From the NCBI GenBank assembly GCA_039621445.1, contig CP154956.1, positions 71,546,914 through 71,610,913 of the forward strand: DNA of 64,000 nt, read 5' to 3'. The position numbers were made by a program, and so were the translations under genes. Below are positions 33,101-39,364 of this stretch, in pieces (position 1 is the stretch's first letter; each line of letters opens with the position of its first letter). This stretch comes from Euglena gracilis (lineage: Eukaryota; Euglenida; Euglenophyceae; Euglenales). Under the pieces are notes generated by a model that had not been told where the DNA came from, made no database searches, and was given only the letters and a program-made list of their open reading frames with translations.

Positions 33101-35889
33101 ACCAAACAGCCACAGTACACACAGGGGTGCGTGCATATCCTTAAAAAGAAGCCTGTTGGGAAGGTTTAGTGGGGGGACCAAGAGATAATAATTTCAGTGT
33201 TTTGCTGCTGAAAGAAAACTGTGGACAAAAATTGATGTCCCCATCTCATTGGCACCCCCAGCCTCCACACTTCTCCTTGCAGGTGAGGGGGGATCCCAAA
33301 GGGCTTTCCTGTCCAGCCCTGCTGCTACCGGGACCCGACAGGACACAAAGCGAACCAAATGACGCGACAGGCGGGACCAACAGCCTCGGTGCCTCGTCCC
33401 GAAGGTGGCCCGCAGCGCCACAATGCGGGCGCCACAACACCGGGGCGACGCGCGCGACGCCCCCTGCTACCACGCCCCCCGGGGGAGCGGCCATTTTCCG
33501 GAAACCCCCGAAAGGGTGGGTGGCGGGAGGGGGTTGCCTTCCCTCCCACCAGTACACACGGGGTGGTGGAAAGGCCTTAATAAGAGCTGGCCAGGCTGAC
33601 CAGAGCAACAACCAGCAAAAATGAAACCAAAAAAAGATGTCCCATCTCATTGGAGGCCACATCACTAAGAGGGATCCCAAAGGGCTTTCCTTGGAGCTCC
33701 TGCTGCTACCGGACCCGACCAAAAGCGGACCAAAACCAAAGCATCGGGACCTGCCCCTCTTTCCCGCCGGGCGCCACAATGCCCACAACACCCGGGGCGA
33801 CGCGCGCGACGCCCCCAGCTGGGCTTACCGCCGCCCCCGTCCGCCGAGCCCCGAGCCGTGCCGGGCGGACCCCCTCTCTGGGCAGGTTTTTCCCTTTCAC
33901 CGGGCTGCTCCTGGGGGGAACCGCCATGGCCATGGTGAAGGGGGTGGAAGAGCCAGGGGGCCGCAGCTGCCGGGCGGCGGGGGTGCCCGCCGCCTTCTGC
34001 CCCTGCGCGCGGGCCGCCCCGCTGGCTCCCGGCTCCCCGGCGTTGGCCGGCGCGGTGGCGGCGCTGCTGGCGGAGTGGAACGGCTTGATCCCGGCCGGGA
34101 GCTCCTGGTCGGTCATGGGCCCACAGGGAGTGGGGCTCTAAATGGCTGATTTCACATTGAGCGAATCACATTTGATTTCCGCGACGTGATTCCGTATATG
34201 TGAGATATCATTTTTATTATCCATTTTTCGCTTCAGTATTTCATTGCTCAGTTGGAGAAAATATTTTTTTCAAGTTTTGAAGGCTTTATTCTGGCCAAAT
34301 TTTCAAGGCAGTTCTGAAGGGTTTTTAAGGTTCCTTAAAAAATACTGCCTGATTGTGCCTCTTTGAAATAGGCACACACACGCATGTTTTGTCTCGTATG
34401 TGCACTGAAGAAAAAATGGCATGGATATTAAACTACAAATTGAACCATTTGTGTGACCTTTTACAGATGGACCTCCTGCGTGTGACTTTTTCCCGCATTT
34501 TCGTGCATTTTTCCTCCAAAATACATGACGGCCTTAGTTTTATAACTCCCAATCAAAAGTGCGCTCCTAGCCATCCTAGTTGCTTCCCGCAGAATGTCTG
34601 TAGGCAATGTTCTTTGGACGTCAACAGTGTGCCTCTTTTCCACTGGTCCTCTAAAACGAGAACGGCGTTCTTGGGAGGGGCACATTTTGGCTCTTAATCC
34701 CTCCAAAGACCCTGCAACGCTTGTCTTCAATACAATTTCCGGCAAAGATCTGTCCAAACAACTTTGACGGGGGCAAGGCCAAAAAAGCGTTTGTGGGGGC
34801 AAAGCCATTCAGGGACTTTTAACAGCCCAGTATCCCCCTATTCCCACGCCGTTGCACAGAGGCGCCCTTGCCCGCCGCTGCCTTCTGCTTGTTCTGGACC
34901 GAGTCATCAGCGCCCAGGAGATGATACCTTCTGGTCAGGGGACACAGTCAACACCAACAGGAAAGTAAACAAACATTAGGGGAAATTCTTACAGGAATAT
35001 ATTACGATTACCATATTTTTTGGAACATTAATCGTTTTATGTCAAATCATTTTTTAGCGAGCTGCCAGAAATCTTGTTCAGTCAGTTCAGTGGGCAAACT
35101 GCTCAAAAATGGGTTGTTTGCATGTGCTATGTGGCATGTCGATCGCTCGTCTGGACAACGTCTGCATCTTTTAATGTTGGTTGATGATTTCGCCTTGCCT
35201 TGACTCAAAGAGTCACCTGATTGGGAGAAAAGAAGGGACGTCAGAAAAGCGCCTTGTGAAAATTCAGGTGCAAAAAATGAGACGACAAAGAAGGAGAAAC
35301 AAAAGAGCGCAAGTACAAACAATTTTATTTCAAGAGCAGCAAGAGAACCCGCAACAACTGCGATTATATCCACACCTGACCGTAACACAGACAATTCATG
35401 AGGGAATTAGAGATTCGGTGGGACTTAGTGATTTCGACAAATAGCTGCAGTGGGGTGTTTGCATGATTTCATTTCACGCCAGAATTTTTTTTTGGCAACG
35501 GGGTTCCAACCCTCCCCGCTCATTTAATAACCTGCCCAGCCCTCTCCCAAAAAGAGGACTTTTTTATTTCGGCGATTTTAACTGACGATTGGGCATACCA
35601 CAGAGGTGCTCCTTCTTCCTCAACTGGTTCTGGCCCCCCTGGTTCTGGCCCCGCCGACACCGTCCAGCATTTCGACCTGCAGTTCACCGTCAAGGGGGAT
35701 CCCTACCCTGTGTTTGCATTGAGGTCGGACCTCGACCGGAGAACGGGCCATTACACGCTTGTGAGCGCAACCCAGGAGACGCGATATGAACGATACCGGC
35801 AGTGTGCCGACCCGCAAGTTGAAATTACGTACTGCATCTGCAAGACTCCTTCCAGCACTGTTTCGAGCAACATAACAAATCGCTCGTGA
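10718..35889 (+). CDS. DUF229-like (alkaline phosphatase/sulfatase-fold) protein, multi-exon gene spanning about 25 kb
   Basis: Widely spaced GC-rich exons on one strand give, in order, the landmarks of the DUF229 (PF02995) family: DVVVLAVDTVSR (family DS-V-SR), FIRRKLP (F-x-R-x-xP), GPSTAWNMVPLFAG (x-T-x-N-x-x-PL-G), GYATAY, YASVPKFLYAHFDHAHE (pKF and HD), VVLLLSDR (SDHG), YDLHLTL (D-H-TL), GRSCRAAGVPAAFCPC (RxC-x2-AGIP-x2-WCxC), CLLLVLDRV, and a C-terminal YERYRQC with YCIC before a TGA. Ten landmarks in family order on one strand make chance very unlikely. The family belongs to the alkaline-phosphatase superfamily and is usually extracellular or membrane-bound; its substrate is unknown. 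SDR replaces the usual SDHG at that exon end. The last three exons join in phase (34111/34831, then 34964/35604). Several upstream junctions do not, so exons are missing or misplaced. Intron insertions make it unusually long. Confidence 0.8.
11780..12105. repeat. G/C-run repeat with TGACTGACTGGTTTT words
   Basis: TGACTG-ACTGGTTTT-type words occur at about 11822, 11845 and 12012, with a CCCCCCTGGGGGGG palindrome at 11994. The element at 15271-15399 shares TGACTGACTGGTTTT next to the same kind of palindrome, so both appear to be one family. Ends were not fixed. Confidence 0.45.
12139..12224 (+). CDS. DUF229 exon: F-I-R-R-x-L-P motif
   Basis: Between acceptor CTGCCACAG and donor CAG|GTGCTC the frame reads VFIRRKLPWVPATSLAAEL. 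This corresponds to the segment that follows the DS-V-SR motif in this family. Confidence 0.6.
12417..12745 (+). repeat. Dispersed repeat, copy 1 (pair with 24748-25060)
   Basis: About 320 bp is clearly homologous to 24748-25060 in the same orientation. Shared words include GTTGCCATCACTT, CCCGTCAGCTGAAAC, CGTTTTGAAAATGACGGTTT and ATGAGGACAAACCC-like. This copy has a triplicated CAGCTGAAA. The left end reads GAGACGGCCGGAAACGCAC. Confidence 0.8.
12910..13060. repeat. Degenerate GGTGATACATATGTGATGCATT array
   Basis: Four or five diverged copies of TTGGTGATACATATGTGAT, each followed by an ATTAAAATTTTT-like spacer, with period about 40 bp. A (CA)n microsatellite at 13071-13090 follows directly. 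Confidence 0.7.
13485..14012. repeat. Dispersed palindromes TTGCGCTTTGGCGCAA
   Basis: A 16-bp near-palindrome occurs perfectly at about 13493 and 13536. Variants lie at about 13638, 13687, 13744, 13902, 13953 and 14000. They sit in otherwise AT-rich DNA, spaced 40-160 bp, and each could form a small hairpin. They are not tandem, so this is not a simple satellite. Confidence 0.75.
14730..14880 (-). repeat. Segmental repeat, short inverted copy
   Basis: This is the reverse complement of part of the segment at 22005-22480 and 25455-25965. It carries AAGAATGCGCACGTGCGCA, an ATATAAAATGGC-like word, CAGAACAGCCCTCA and GGAGCGGAGTCC-like sequence. Confidence 0.75.
15271..15399. mobile_element. Small 129-bp inverted-repeat element
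   Basis: The ends are inverted copies of CCATTGCTTA. C/G-run palindromes sit inside both ends and TGACTGACTGGTTTT lies in the middle. The flanks show no target duplication, so class is unknown. Confidence 0.45.
15397..15603 (+). CDS. Possible acidic exon, unknown protein
   Basis: A frame from ATG 15397 reads MVCLEDSYTELCNVEDEGIP, then DLPPGEGSSSESAPP, then becomes basic, ending at a TGA (15601-15603). It is locally GC-rich and acidic or Ser-rich, and a GAAG|GTGACA donor lies near 15516. No domain is seen. It may be an exon within the DUF229 region or a separate gene. Confidence 0.25.
   Translation: MVCLEDSYTELCNVEDEGIPDLPPGEGSSSESAPPRKEIEGDTAHPKRKSHYSLIPSKRIEKWRLRSC
16610..16780 (+). CDS. 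DUF229 exon: T-x-x-N-x-x-P-L-x-x-G motif
   Basis: After acceptor CTGCCCCCGCAG the frame reads AFVFPRAAALGPSTAWNMVP, then LFAGLPHS, ending near RRWLWDEAR at a possible GTGATG donor. It matches the GDNTxxN-x-x-PL-x-G region with GPST in place of GDNT. Confidence 0.7.
17163..17380. mobile_element. TA-flanked C-run MITE (family AAATAACACC)
   Basis: The termini are inverted copies of ACCCCCCCAAATAACACC, each bordered by TA (17161-17162, 17381-17382). The word GTGTTATTTGGG or its complement recurs seven or more times within 218 bp. A unique core (TATTTTTACATGGAAAACC) is shared with the element at 50413-50614. There is no coding capacity. The termini resemble those of the transposase-bearing element at 54463-56830. 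Confidence 0.85.
17385..17506. repeat. (TATG)n array
   Basis: About 120 bp of TATG tetranucleotides with a few CATG variants starts 4 bp after the MITE at 17163-17380. Confidence 0.95.
17621..17825 (+). CDS. DUF229 exon: GYATAY and D-H motif
   Basis: It follows acceptor GTGTTACAG. The frame reads VFDDCFPQHLLL, then AAGYATAYVSQ, then NNSFDHLMPSR, matching the GYvTAyxEd and x-DHyxRP segment. It begins 110 bp after the TATG array, so its upstream intron carries both a MITE and that array. Confidence 0.7.
18200..18472 (+). repeat. Dispersed repeat copy 1 (pair with 36970-37230)
   Basis: It shares GGTCGGAAAAGGG-like, GGCCAGGG, AAATCG-TG-TTTTGCA, GCCCAGTTCCAG and CAGCAACCTTTTTCC in the same order and orientation with 36970-37230. 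Both end in G/C-run blocks. Probably non-autonomous element relics. Confidence 0.7.
18480..19370. other. Intron stretch without recognised features
   Basis: AT-rich DNA inside the DUF229 intron with short open frames on both strands that show no domain. The block at 19390-19640 (+) has clustered Cys (CREWGCKATF) but no recognisable fold. Confidence 0.35.
19634..20110. repeat. GATGCAGGGC minisatellite followed by T/G-biased tract
   Basis: GATGCA-type decamers at 19634-19740 (GGCGATGCAGG, ATGCAGGTTATGC) lead into about 370 bp dominated by TTTTGGCCATTTTTGG words, almost free of A-runs on this strand. The same arrangement occurs at 8746-9060. Confidence 0.65.
20162..20335. mobile_element. Possible hAT-like MITE, no target duplication
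   Basis: The ends are inverted (CAGGGGTTTT with the complementary end) with G/C-run blocks inside, like the hAT elements in this window. The flanking octamers differ (ATTGGAGC versus TTTGTGTC), so the assignment is weak. Confidence 0.35.
20424..20554 (+). CDS. DUF229 exon: P-K-F and H-x-H motif
   Basis: The exon runs from acceptor TGCTGAG to donor CCG|GTTGCC. It reads EAWGYYTHAFLEEPLYASVP, then KFLYAHFDHAHERETRAAW. The PKF then H-D/H-H pattern matches the predicted metal-ligand His segment. Confidence 0.65.
21107..21563. mobile_element. TA-flanked C-run MITE (family GAATAGAAGCCCC)
   Basis: TA (21105-21106 and 21564-21565) borders termini that are inverted copies of a C-run followed by CTGAATAGAAGCCCC. 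The word GGCTTCTATTC or a variant occurs about five times, and TGGTCGAAAA about three times, near the two ends. It is 457 bp and non-coding. Confidence 0.8.
21604..21627 (-). repeat. CTTAGACNGCCGGGANTGCA terminus
   Basis: TGCACTCCCGGCGGTCTAAG matches, in complement, the left end of the repeat at 24748 (CTTAGACGGCCGGGAATGCA) and a third copy at 28308-28329. The related form at 12417 lacks the first bases. Confidence 0.6.
21689..21993. mobile_element. hAT-like MITE inserted in the segmental repeat
   Basis: Terminal inverted repeats begin CAGGCTGGTTTTTA at the left and CAGGCTGTTTTTACC at the right on the other strand. Flanking octamers are ATGGCCCC and ATACCCCC, six of eight matching. The interior is made of C/G-run palindromes and shares CTGCCTGGGAAGGCAC and CGGCCAAAAGT with sequence at 37600-37670. 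Confidence 0.6.
22005..22480 (+). repeat. Segmental repeat copy 2
   Basis: Homologous in order to 25455-25965. Shared parts include CACCATGTGGGAC, TTTGGGTCTGACG, GGAGCCCCGCTTCAACCC, the ACTACACCCTCCAGAACAGC block and AACCCAGTG. It contains two AATGCGCA half-palindromes. The copies are diverged by many point changes, so the duplication is not recent. Confidence 0.8.
22535..22700 (+). repeat. Dispersed repeat (inverted partner at 53190-53300)
   Basis: GGTCCGGACC, CCTCCTTGGCAGGTTCCAAA, GAAAATTTTTCTTCG and AAAATGAGCAAAA match the reverse complement of 53190-53300 in order. The inverted position indicates a mobile repeat. Confidence 0.65.
23178..23762 (-). pseudogene. Fragment resembling the C-terminal end of a LINE reverse transcriptase ORF
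   Basis: An open frame of about 190 codons on the minus strand contains LVDQFWGHLAIVPNRCCPFC, then KLHTPNILEHIRSRC, a C-x2-C-x10-H-x5-C arrangement. A C-C-H-C motif following a Trp/Leu-rich helix is typical of the end of non-LTR retrotransposon ORF2. The residues beyond the motif (TLDDPRCTPCNPR) are not recognised. No reverse transcriptase core is present here, so this is at most a truncated remnant. It lies antisense within a DUF229 intron. Confidence 0.4.
23813..24218. mobile_element. TA-flanked C-run MITE (family AAATAGTATTGC)
   Basis: TA at 23811-23812 and 24219-24220 borders C-run termini, AACCCCCCCCAAATAGTATT at the left and, in complement, a C-run then TAATACTGCTGC at the right. GCCGCACTATTGGAC is repeated near both ends (23836-23915 and 24119-24175), each time with a CCTCCGGCGGCGGGGGGTGC block. 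It is 406 bp and non-coding. Confidence 0.75.
24748..25060 (+). repeat. Dispersed repeat, copy 2
   Basis: Direct-orientation homolog of 12417-12745. Its left end, CTTAGACGGCCGGGAATGCA, recurs inverted at 21604-21627 and 28308-28329. Confidence 0.8.
25455..25965 (+). repeat. Segmental repeat copy 3
   Basis: The longest copy of the segment also seen at 22005-22480 and, inverted and shorter, at 14730-14880. It contains three TGCGCA-NN-TGCGCA-type palindromes. Confidence 0.8.
27432..27885. mobile_element. hAT-type MITE with 8-bp target duplication
   Basis: The ends are inverted copies of CATACATCTCTTTAAGG with one mismatch and one indel. They are flanked by the perfect direct octamer GCTGTGTC (27424-27431 and 27886-27893). 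The interior has C/G-run blocks, GGCTGGAC and GGCTAG words, and a GGCGCTTTGCGCC hairpin like that of the MITE at 7901-8299. It is 454 bp and non-coding. Confidence 0.85.
28555..28700 (-). CDS. Ankyrin-repeat-like exon, antisense
   Basis: On the minus strand a GC-rich frame reads VVDCRGRSQLWLAAEAGHFA, then AAQELLAAKGDV. This fits one ankyrin unit (D-x-x-GR-x-x-L-x-x-AAxxGH, then LLxx-G-dv), with Gln-Leu-Trp replacing the usual Pro-Leu-His. Only one unit is visible and no partner exon was found nearby. It may be part of a nested antisense gene, a retrotransposed fragment, or a chance frame opposite another exon. The plus frame (PKLDMAAPLHIALRRQQ) is less convincing. Confidence 0.4.
28735..29590. 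other. Intron stretch, one weak open block
   Basis: AT-rich DNA. The block at 29395-29520 (+) is GC-rich and open in more than one frame (for example LEVLYAPHSPFWLPARLVLV). It could be an unseen DUF229 exon, but I cannot match it to the family. Confidence 0.25.
29595..29760 (+). repeat. LTR-related fragment
   Basis: AATACCACCT, AATCCTAATAGGATCTGCT, CCTCATTGGAAG and CACCTGGTACACA occur in the same order as at 49765-49880, and partly at 57085-57260. This points to relics of one retroelement family. Confidence 0.6.
30036..30343 (-). mobile_element. Poly-A-tailed retroinsertion flanked by long target duplication
   Basis: About 120 bp of nearly pure T (30066-30187) is followed by about 120 bp of ordinary sequence. 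The whole is bracketed by imperfect direct repeats of about 30 bp: CATTCCTGCTCATACCAGTG at 30036 and CATTCCTGGCTCCATACC at 30312, both ending in CAGTGCTCCAGCGTG. A terminal A-tract on the minus strand plus a long target duplication is the mark of LINE-type target-primed insertion. The inserted 120 bp is not recognised. Confidence 0.65.
31378..31443 (+). CDS. DUF229 exon: S-D-R (S-D-H-G-like) motif
   Basis: After a strong acceptor (CTCTCCCTGCAG) the frame reads IATAVQRILRTQPNSVVLL, then LSDR. This is the strand before the family SDHG motif. No GT donor follows nearby; GACC|GCGCTC would be a GC donor. Alternatively the HG part lies in an unseen exon. Confidence 0.6.
32044..32158 (+). CDS. DUF229 exon: Y-D-L-H-x-T-L motif
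   Basis: After acceptor ACAACCAG the frame reads AEVVSWYDLHLTLRHLL, matching the DxH-x-TL helix that follows SDHG. The 3' border is uncertain. Donors at about 32094 (CT|GTTGAA, phase 2, which would suit the next exon) or 32158 are possible. Confidence 0.65.
32315..32500. repeat. (CATG)/(TATG) array
   Basis: CATG block, TATG block, CATG block in mirror-like order, about 185 bp, inside a DUF229 intron. Confidence 0.95.
32740..32870. repeat. Solitary hAT-like end
   Basis: CAGGTTTCTATATGAGGGGA followed by G/C-run palindromes resembles the left end of the MITE at 7901. No matching right end was found nearby. Confidence 0.3.
33250..33830 (+). repeat. Diverged tandem duplication
   Basis: 33236-33480 and 33622-33815 share, in order, GATGTCCC-ATCTCATTGG, GGATCCCAAAGGGCTTTCCT, TGCTGCTACCGG, GGACCCGAC, and then CGGGCGCCACAATGC with GGGGCGACGCGCGCGACGCC. 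The duplicate lies just upstream of the DUF229 RSC exon. A (GCGC)-rich hairpin is part of each unit. Confidence 0.7.
33886..34111 (+). CDS. DUF229 exon: R-S-C-x-x-A-G-V-P-x-x-F-C-x-C motif
   Basis: Acceptor CTCTCTGGGCAG opens a very GC-rich frame with GVEEPGGRSCRAAGVPAAFC, then PC. This is the diagnostic Cys-rich segment of the family. A TCG|GTCATG donor at 34111 keeps phase with the next exon. Confidence 0.75.
34831..34964 (+). CDS. DUF229 exon: C-L-L-L-V-L-D-R-V
   Basis: The exon runs from acceptor AACAGCCCAG to the strong donor GTAAAC and reads YPPIPTPLHRGALARRC, then LLLVLDRVISAQEM. This is the conserved C-x-x-L-x-L segment. Both junctions are phase-consistent with the neighbouring exons. 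Confidence 0.6.
35604..35889 (+). CDS. DUF229 terminal exon with stop
   Basis: Acceptor CATACCACAG is followed by a Gly/Ser/Pro linker, then HFDLQFTVKGDPYPVFALRS, then ETRYERYRQCADP and ITYCIC, ending at TGA 35887-35889. It matches the C-terminal beta domain (Y-x-v-x-f, R-x-x-x-Y-x-x-x-C, YC-x-C) of the family. A (GT)n microsatellite lies about 60 bp downstream. Confidence 0.75.
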
Positions 35890-35946
35890 CGACCTCCCCT
35901 CGAAGGTGAAGTGGCATATTTTCTCTTTTCTTTTCCCAGCGATGTA

Positions 35947-35952
<6 letters not shown>

Positions 35953-35979
<27 letters not shown>

Positions 35980-36068
35980 TGTGTGTGTGTCTGTGTGTGC
36001 GTGTGTGTGTCCGTCTGTGCCTGCGTGTGCAAACACATGTCCATTCATCCATCCATCCATCCATCCAA
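35953..36068. repeat. (GT)n and (CATC)n microsatellites
   Basis: (GT)n interrupted by C at 35949-36010, then CATC repeats at 36040-36067, just beyond the DUF229 stop codon. Confidence 0.9.
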
Positions 36069-36079
36069 GTCGGGCGGTT

Positions 36080-36960
36080 GAAGATTTTTTTTTGGCGACA
36101 ATCAACTCAAAATTCAAAAAATGGTCAAATGGACTTCTGGTGGTATTTTTTCGTGGTTTATTTTCAAGAAAAACCCAAACTGACAGTGTTACATAGCTCC
36201 GTTTTTTTGTGTGTGAAATTTGACTTCCCTTCAGAGTGGCTCCCGAAAGGGCGTATGAAAGGTCCATTTGACAAAAATAACGGAAAAATAATGGAAACTC
36301 TGGGCGGTTTCCCAAACTGACCTGTCAAATGAATAATTCCCCCACAACATAGTCGTCCCAATGATAACCCCCCCATGAGGTCCGATTTTGATTGCCCAAA
36401 GGACACCCCATTATTAAATGTACGGAGGGAGGTATTTATTTATGAATGGATGCAACCTGTGACCCGCGTTCAAACCCTTAATCGGGCCGGCCAAACAAAG
36501 GACGACGTTTGACCCCGTGGCGAGGACAAATGAGGAGGCAACTTTTGTGGTTGCTATCACCCAAAACATGACTTCCAATTCTTTTTTGCAATGCAGCGTC
36601 CTGAGATAATGTTATTTATAATGAATTTTGTCAAGAATTGGTGCCCTCGGGGGGGGGGGTATTTTAATATCTTGTTTGTTGGTCTGATTTTGATAACTCC
36701 TTGATTTATGTCCCCTCCCCCTATTCGACCCCCCCCCATTCAGCTGTCCAAGCAAAGGAACTTGCAGTGACTCCTTGGTTTAAAGTTGGTTGCGAGGTTT
36801 ACACGCCACGCATCTGGTAAGTGCAACAGCTCACAGATAACCTGAACAATGACAATTGTATTTTCGCTTAAGCCAGAGGACCCCCATCCTTCAGGGGGAG
36901 GGGCAGCCAGCAGTCTTTTTCCAGCCCCTCCCCCCCACGTTATATTTTAAGAAAAAATAA
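36080..36960. other. Intergenic stretch
   Basis: No gene or clear element is recognised. G/C-run blocks at about 36650 and 36715-36740 are of the kind found in MITEs, but their partners were not identified. Confidence 0.35.
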
Positions 36961-36969
36961 CGGCGAATG

Positions 36970-37230
36970 GGCAGTAACGTATATTTTTTTTCGGAGGTGC
37001 AAAATTTGGCCAAAATGGGCAAAAATTGGTCGGAAAAGGGTGGCCAGGGTATATTTGAGGTCAAGAAATCGATGTTTTGCAAAATTGGCTGCTTTGGGGG
37101 CATTTTTGCAGTTTCGGGTTTTTTTTTTGGTATTTGGTCCGACCCCCAGTCGGGCCCAGTTCCAGATCATGGGGGAGATTGGCCAGCAACCTTTTTCCAA
37201 CAAGCCAGAATTTTGTACCCTCTGAGGACG
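36970..37230 (+). repeat. Dispersed repeat copy 2 (pair with 18200-18472)
   Basis: Same order of shared words as at 18200-18472, including GCCCAGTTCCAG and CAGCAACCTTTTTCC. Confidence 0.7.
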
Positions 37231-37589
37231 TCCCACGTTTTTCAAATCTTCGCACGCAGAGAAAGGATTCGACCTTTTGAGGGGAAATTCCATGAGGTCA
37301 GATTAATTCACACGTTTCCCAGCATTTCCAGGTTCGTTCAAATGAAAGGGTATCTCGACATTTTCATCTACTTCATGCTTCTTTCAAGAGAAAAATAAAG
37401 AAGAAGAACATTCATTGTTGGGATCGAGCGTTGTAATGTTGATAATATGTGGAGAAAATTACAATAAAAGATCAAGGCCCCACAGCCTCTCTGTCACCAA
37501 GCGCCTCCTTTTTTTTGACGCAAAGTCACATGCTTCCTATTCTCTCTTATCCATTATCCACTAACTTCTCTGGCGAAGCTGACCCCACC

Positions 37590-37760
37590 CCGAGTGGGGG
37601 GAACCTGCCTGGGCAGGCATTCCAAGGCACCAGATCCGACCGGGGGGTAGGGCATACGGCCAAAAGTTTCTGGGCCCTCGGCCAAGGCACCTCTGGCGCC
37701 GAAGGCTCCAAAAGGCCCAGCAAAGCACTTTTTGGCCCACGACCCGGCAGGCACTAACCC
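37590..37760. repeat. Relative of the hAT-like MITE at 21689
   Basis: CCTGCCTGGGCAGGCATTCC, GATCCGACC and ACGGCCAAAAGTTT parallel the interior of 21689-21993, but inverted ends were not found here. Confidence 0.55.
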
Positions 37761-37910
37761 TGGGGGGTTGTCAAGAGAGCGGTGGTTTTGCGAAGGGGGG
37801 GTCAGACCACCCCCCCCCACCAAGGTGGAGGAGAGGTCCAGACACTCCCCCTTCGGACCAAGTGGGGGGTCCGGGACCCCCACAGAAAACCATAAAATTT
37901 TCTGGCGCAC

Positions 37911-38068
37911 CTCAGCGTTACCTGGTGGGCTAGGGGAGGCAAGCACAAACCCCTCAGGGTGTTAAGCGTGGGGGGGGGGGGTCAGACACCTCCCCCTCCT
38001 CCCCACTAACTCAATACCCTGGGGGAAGGGGGAGTGCTTGCCTCCCCAGGCCCTCCAGGGAACGCTGA
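37911..38068. repeat. Long inverted repeat
   Basis: About 35-bp arms (37911-37947 and 38033-38068) are near-perfect inverted copies including TAGGGGAGGCAAGCAC, separated by about 85 bp of C/G-run DNA. It could form a foldback or be a very short transposon. Confidence 0.7.
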
Positions 38069-38518
38069 GATGCCCCTCCCCAGGGGGGTCAAACAAACTC
38101 AGCCTGCTCTTGTCGTGTGTATTCCATCAAGTGAAGAGCTGGATTCAAGGAAAGGTCGTTGCTCAGAGTTCATCCTCTTCGTTCTGACTGACCATCCTAC
38201 CTCCTCACCATCCTGTCCCCACCTGCCTTCCTCTCTCTGGGAAACAAGCTGCTTTTTGATTCAGAGGTCTGGCTGGACCACACCCCCGCCCTGGGCTAGG
38301 GGTCCGGTGTGGGTTTCAATTTTTTTGGAAATGCTGGAAAGAATTTTTTTTGGAAAGACGGCCCAATTTTGGGAGAGTCCTGGGGTCAGAGGTAATCAGC
38401 TTTTGTGTAGTGCTGAGCTCATTAACTGCTTGATGGTGCCCCGCAAAGAATCGGGCTGGCTGGGTGGGTGGGGAGCTCCCGGGTCCGAGCAAATGCGGAA
38501 TCCTCACCTTTGGTGACC

Positions 38519-38650
38519 TTAGCTTTCCACGGAGTCTCCGCGGAGGCTGGTTACCTCGGAGCCTCCGCAGAGGCTGGTTACCTGCGGAGGCTCCGCCAAC
38601 CAGTTTTGTACGCGGAGGCAACCAATTTCGTACGCAGGCCACGTCTGAAA
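38519..38650. repeat. GCGGAGGCTGGTTACC inverted/tandem cluster
   Basis: GGAGGCTGGTTACCT and its complement AGCCTCCGC recur four or more times in both orientations. A further CTCCGCGGAGGCAACTAA lies at 40372-40390, perhaps the other end of an element. Confidence 0.6.
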
Positions 38651-39239
38651 AAAAAATTCATGGCTTGGTGCCAAAACCCCCCACACACACCCCTCCCCAC
38701 TACCCCCACACTAATGCCCAGAGGAAGAGGAATTTTACTCCAATGTTTTCACCCCCAACTCCTCAATTTTTTTGATTTTTTTGCCACATGTCCCCCAAAA
38801 AATACAATTTAAAAATGAATTTTATTTTTACTCCAACACCGCCCACATCCCCACAAAGAACAAAAACAACAATTTTTTTCCCTCTCACACATCCCTATAC
38901 CCCCAGTTTGCCACAAAAACGCCATGTCCGTCTGGTGCCTGGTGTGCCGTATCCGCCAAATTTGTTTGAAACCATTTATCCATTTGCCTCCAAAAAAGCA
39001 CCATGTCCGCCTTATTTTGTTGTTACCGTTTACCCGTTAGCTATTTCTGCCTTGTCCGCCAAACGTTGTCCACACAAAGGGATGTTGTCATTGGGGAGGT
39101 GGGGGGGGAGAGAGGAAGGGGGTGGGGGGAGGGGGTGGGGGGAGGGGAGGGGGGCAGGGGCCTCCCCGCAGGCACACCACTGCCATCAACTTTTGACCAT
39201 CGCGAATACCCCTCCAGCCCTGTGGTGTATGTGCACCCA

Positions 39240-39355
39240 GGCAGTGATGACCGGTTCGGTGCATTACACGGACTCGGCCACGTCGGGATTCGCGACGGAC
39301 CTCACCATGCGTGGCCTGGGCGTGGAAGTCGTGCCTCAGGAAGCACGTCAAGTAT
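39240..39355 (+). CDS. Possible exon, unknown protein
   Basis: After GCACCCAG a GC-rich frame reads AVMTGSVHYTDSATSGFATD, then LTMRGLGVEVVPQEARQV. Two other frames are also open. No domain is recognised. It may mark another gene downstream of the DUF229 stop. Confidence 0.25.
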
Positions 39356-39364
39356 CAGGGGGGG

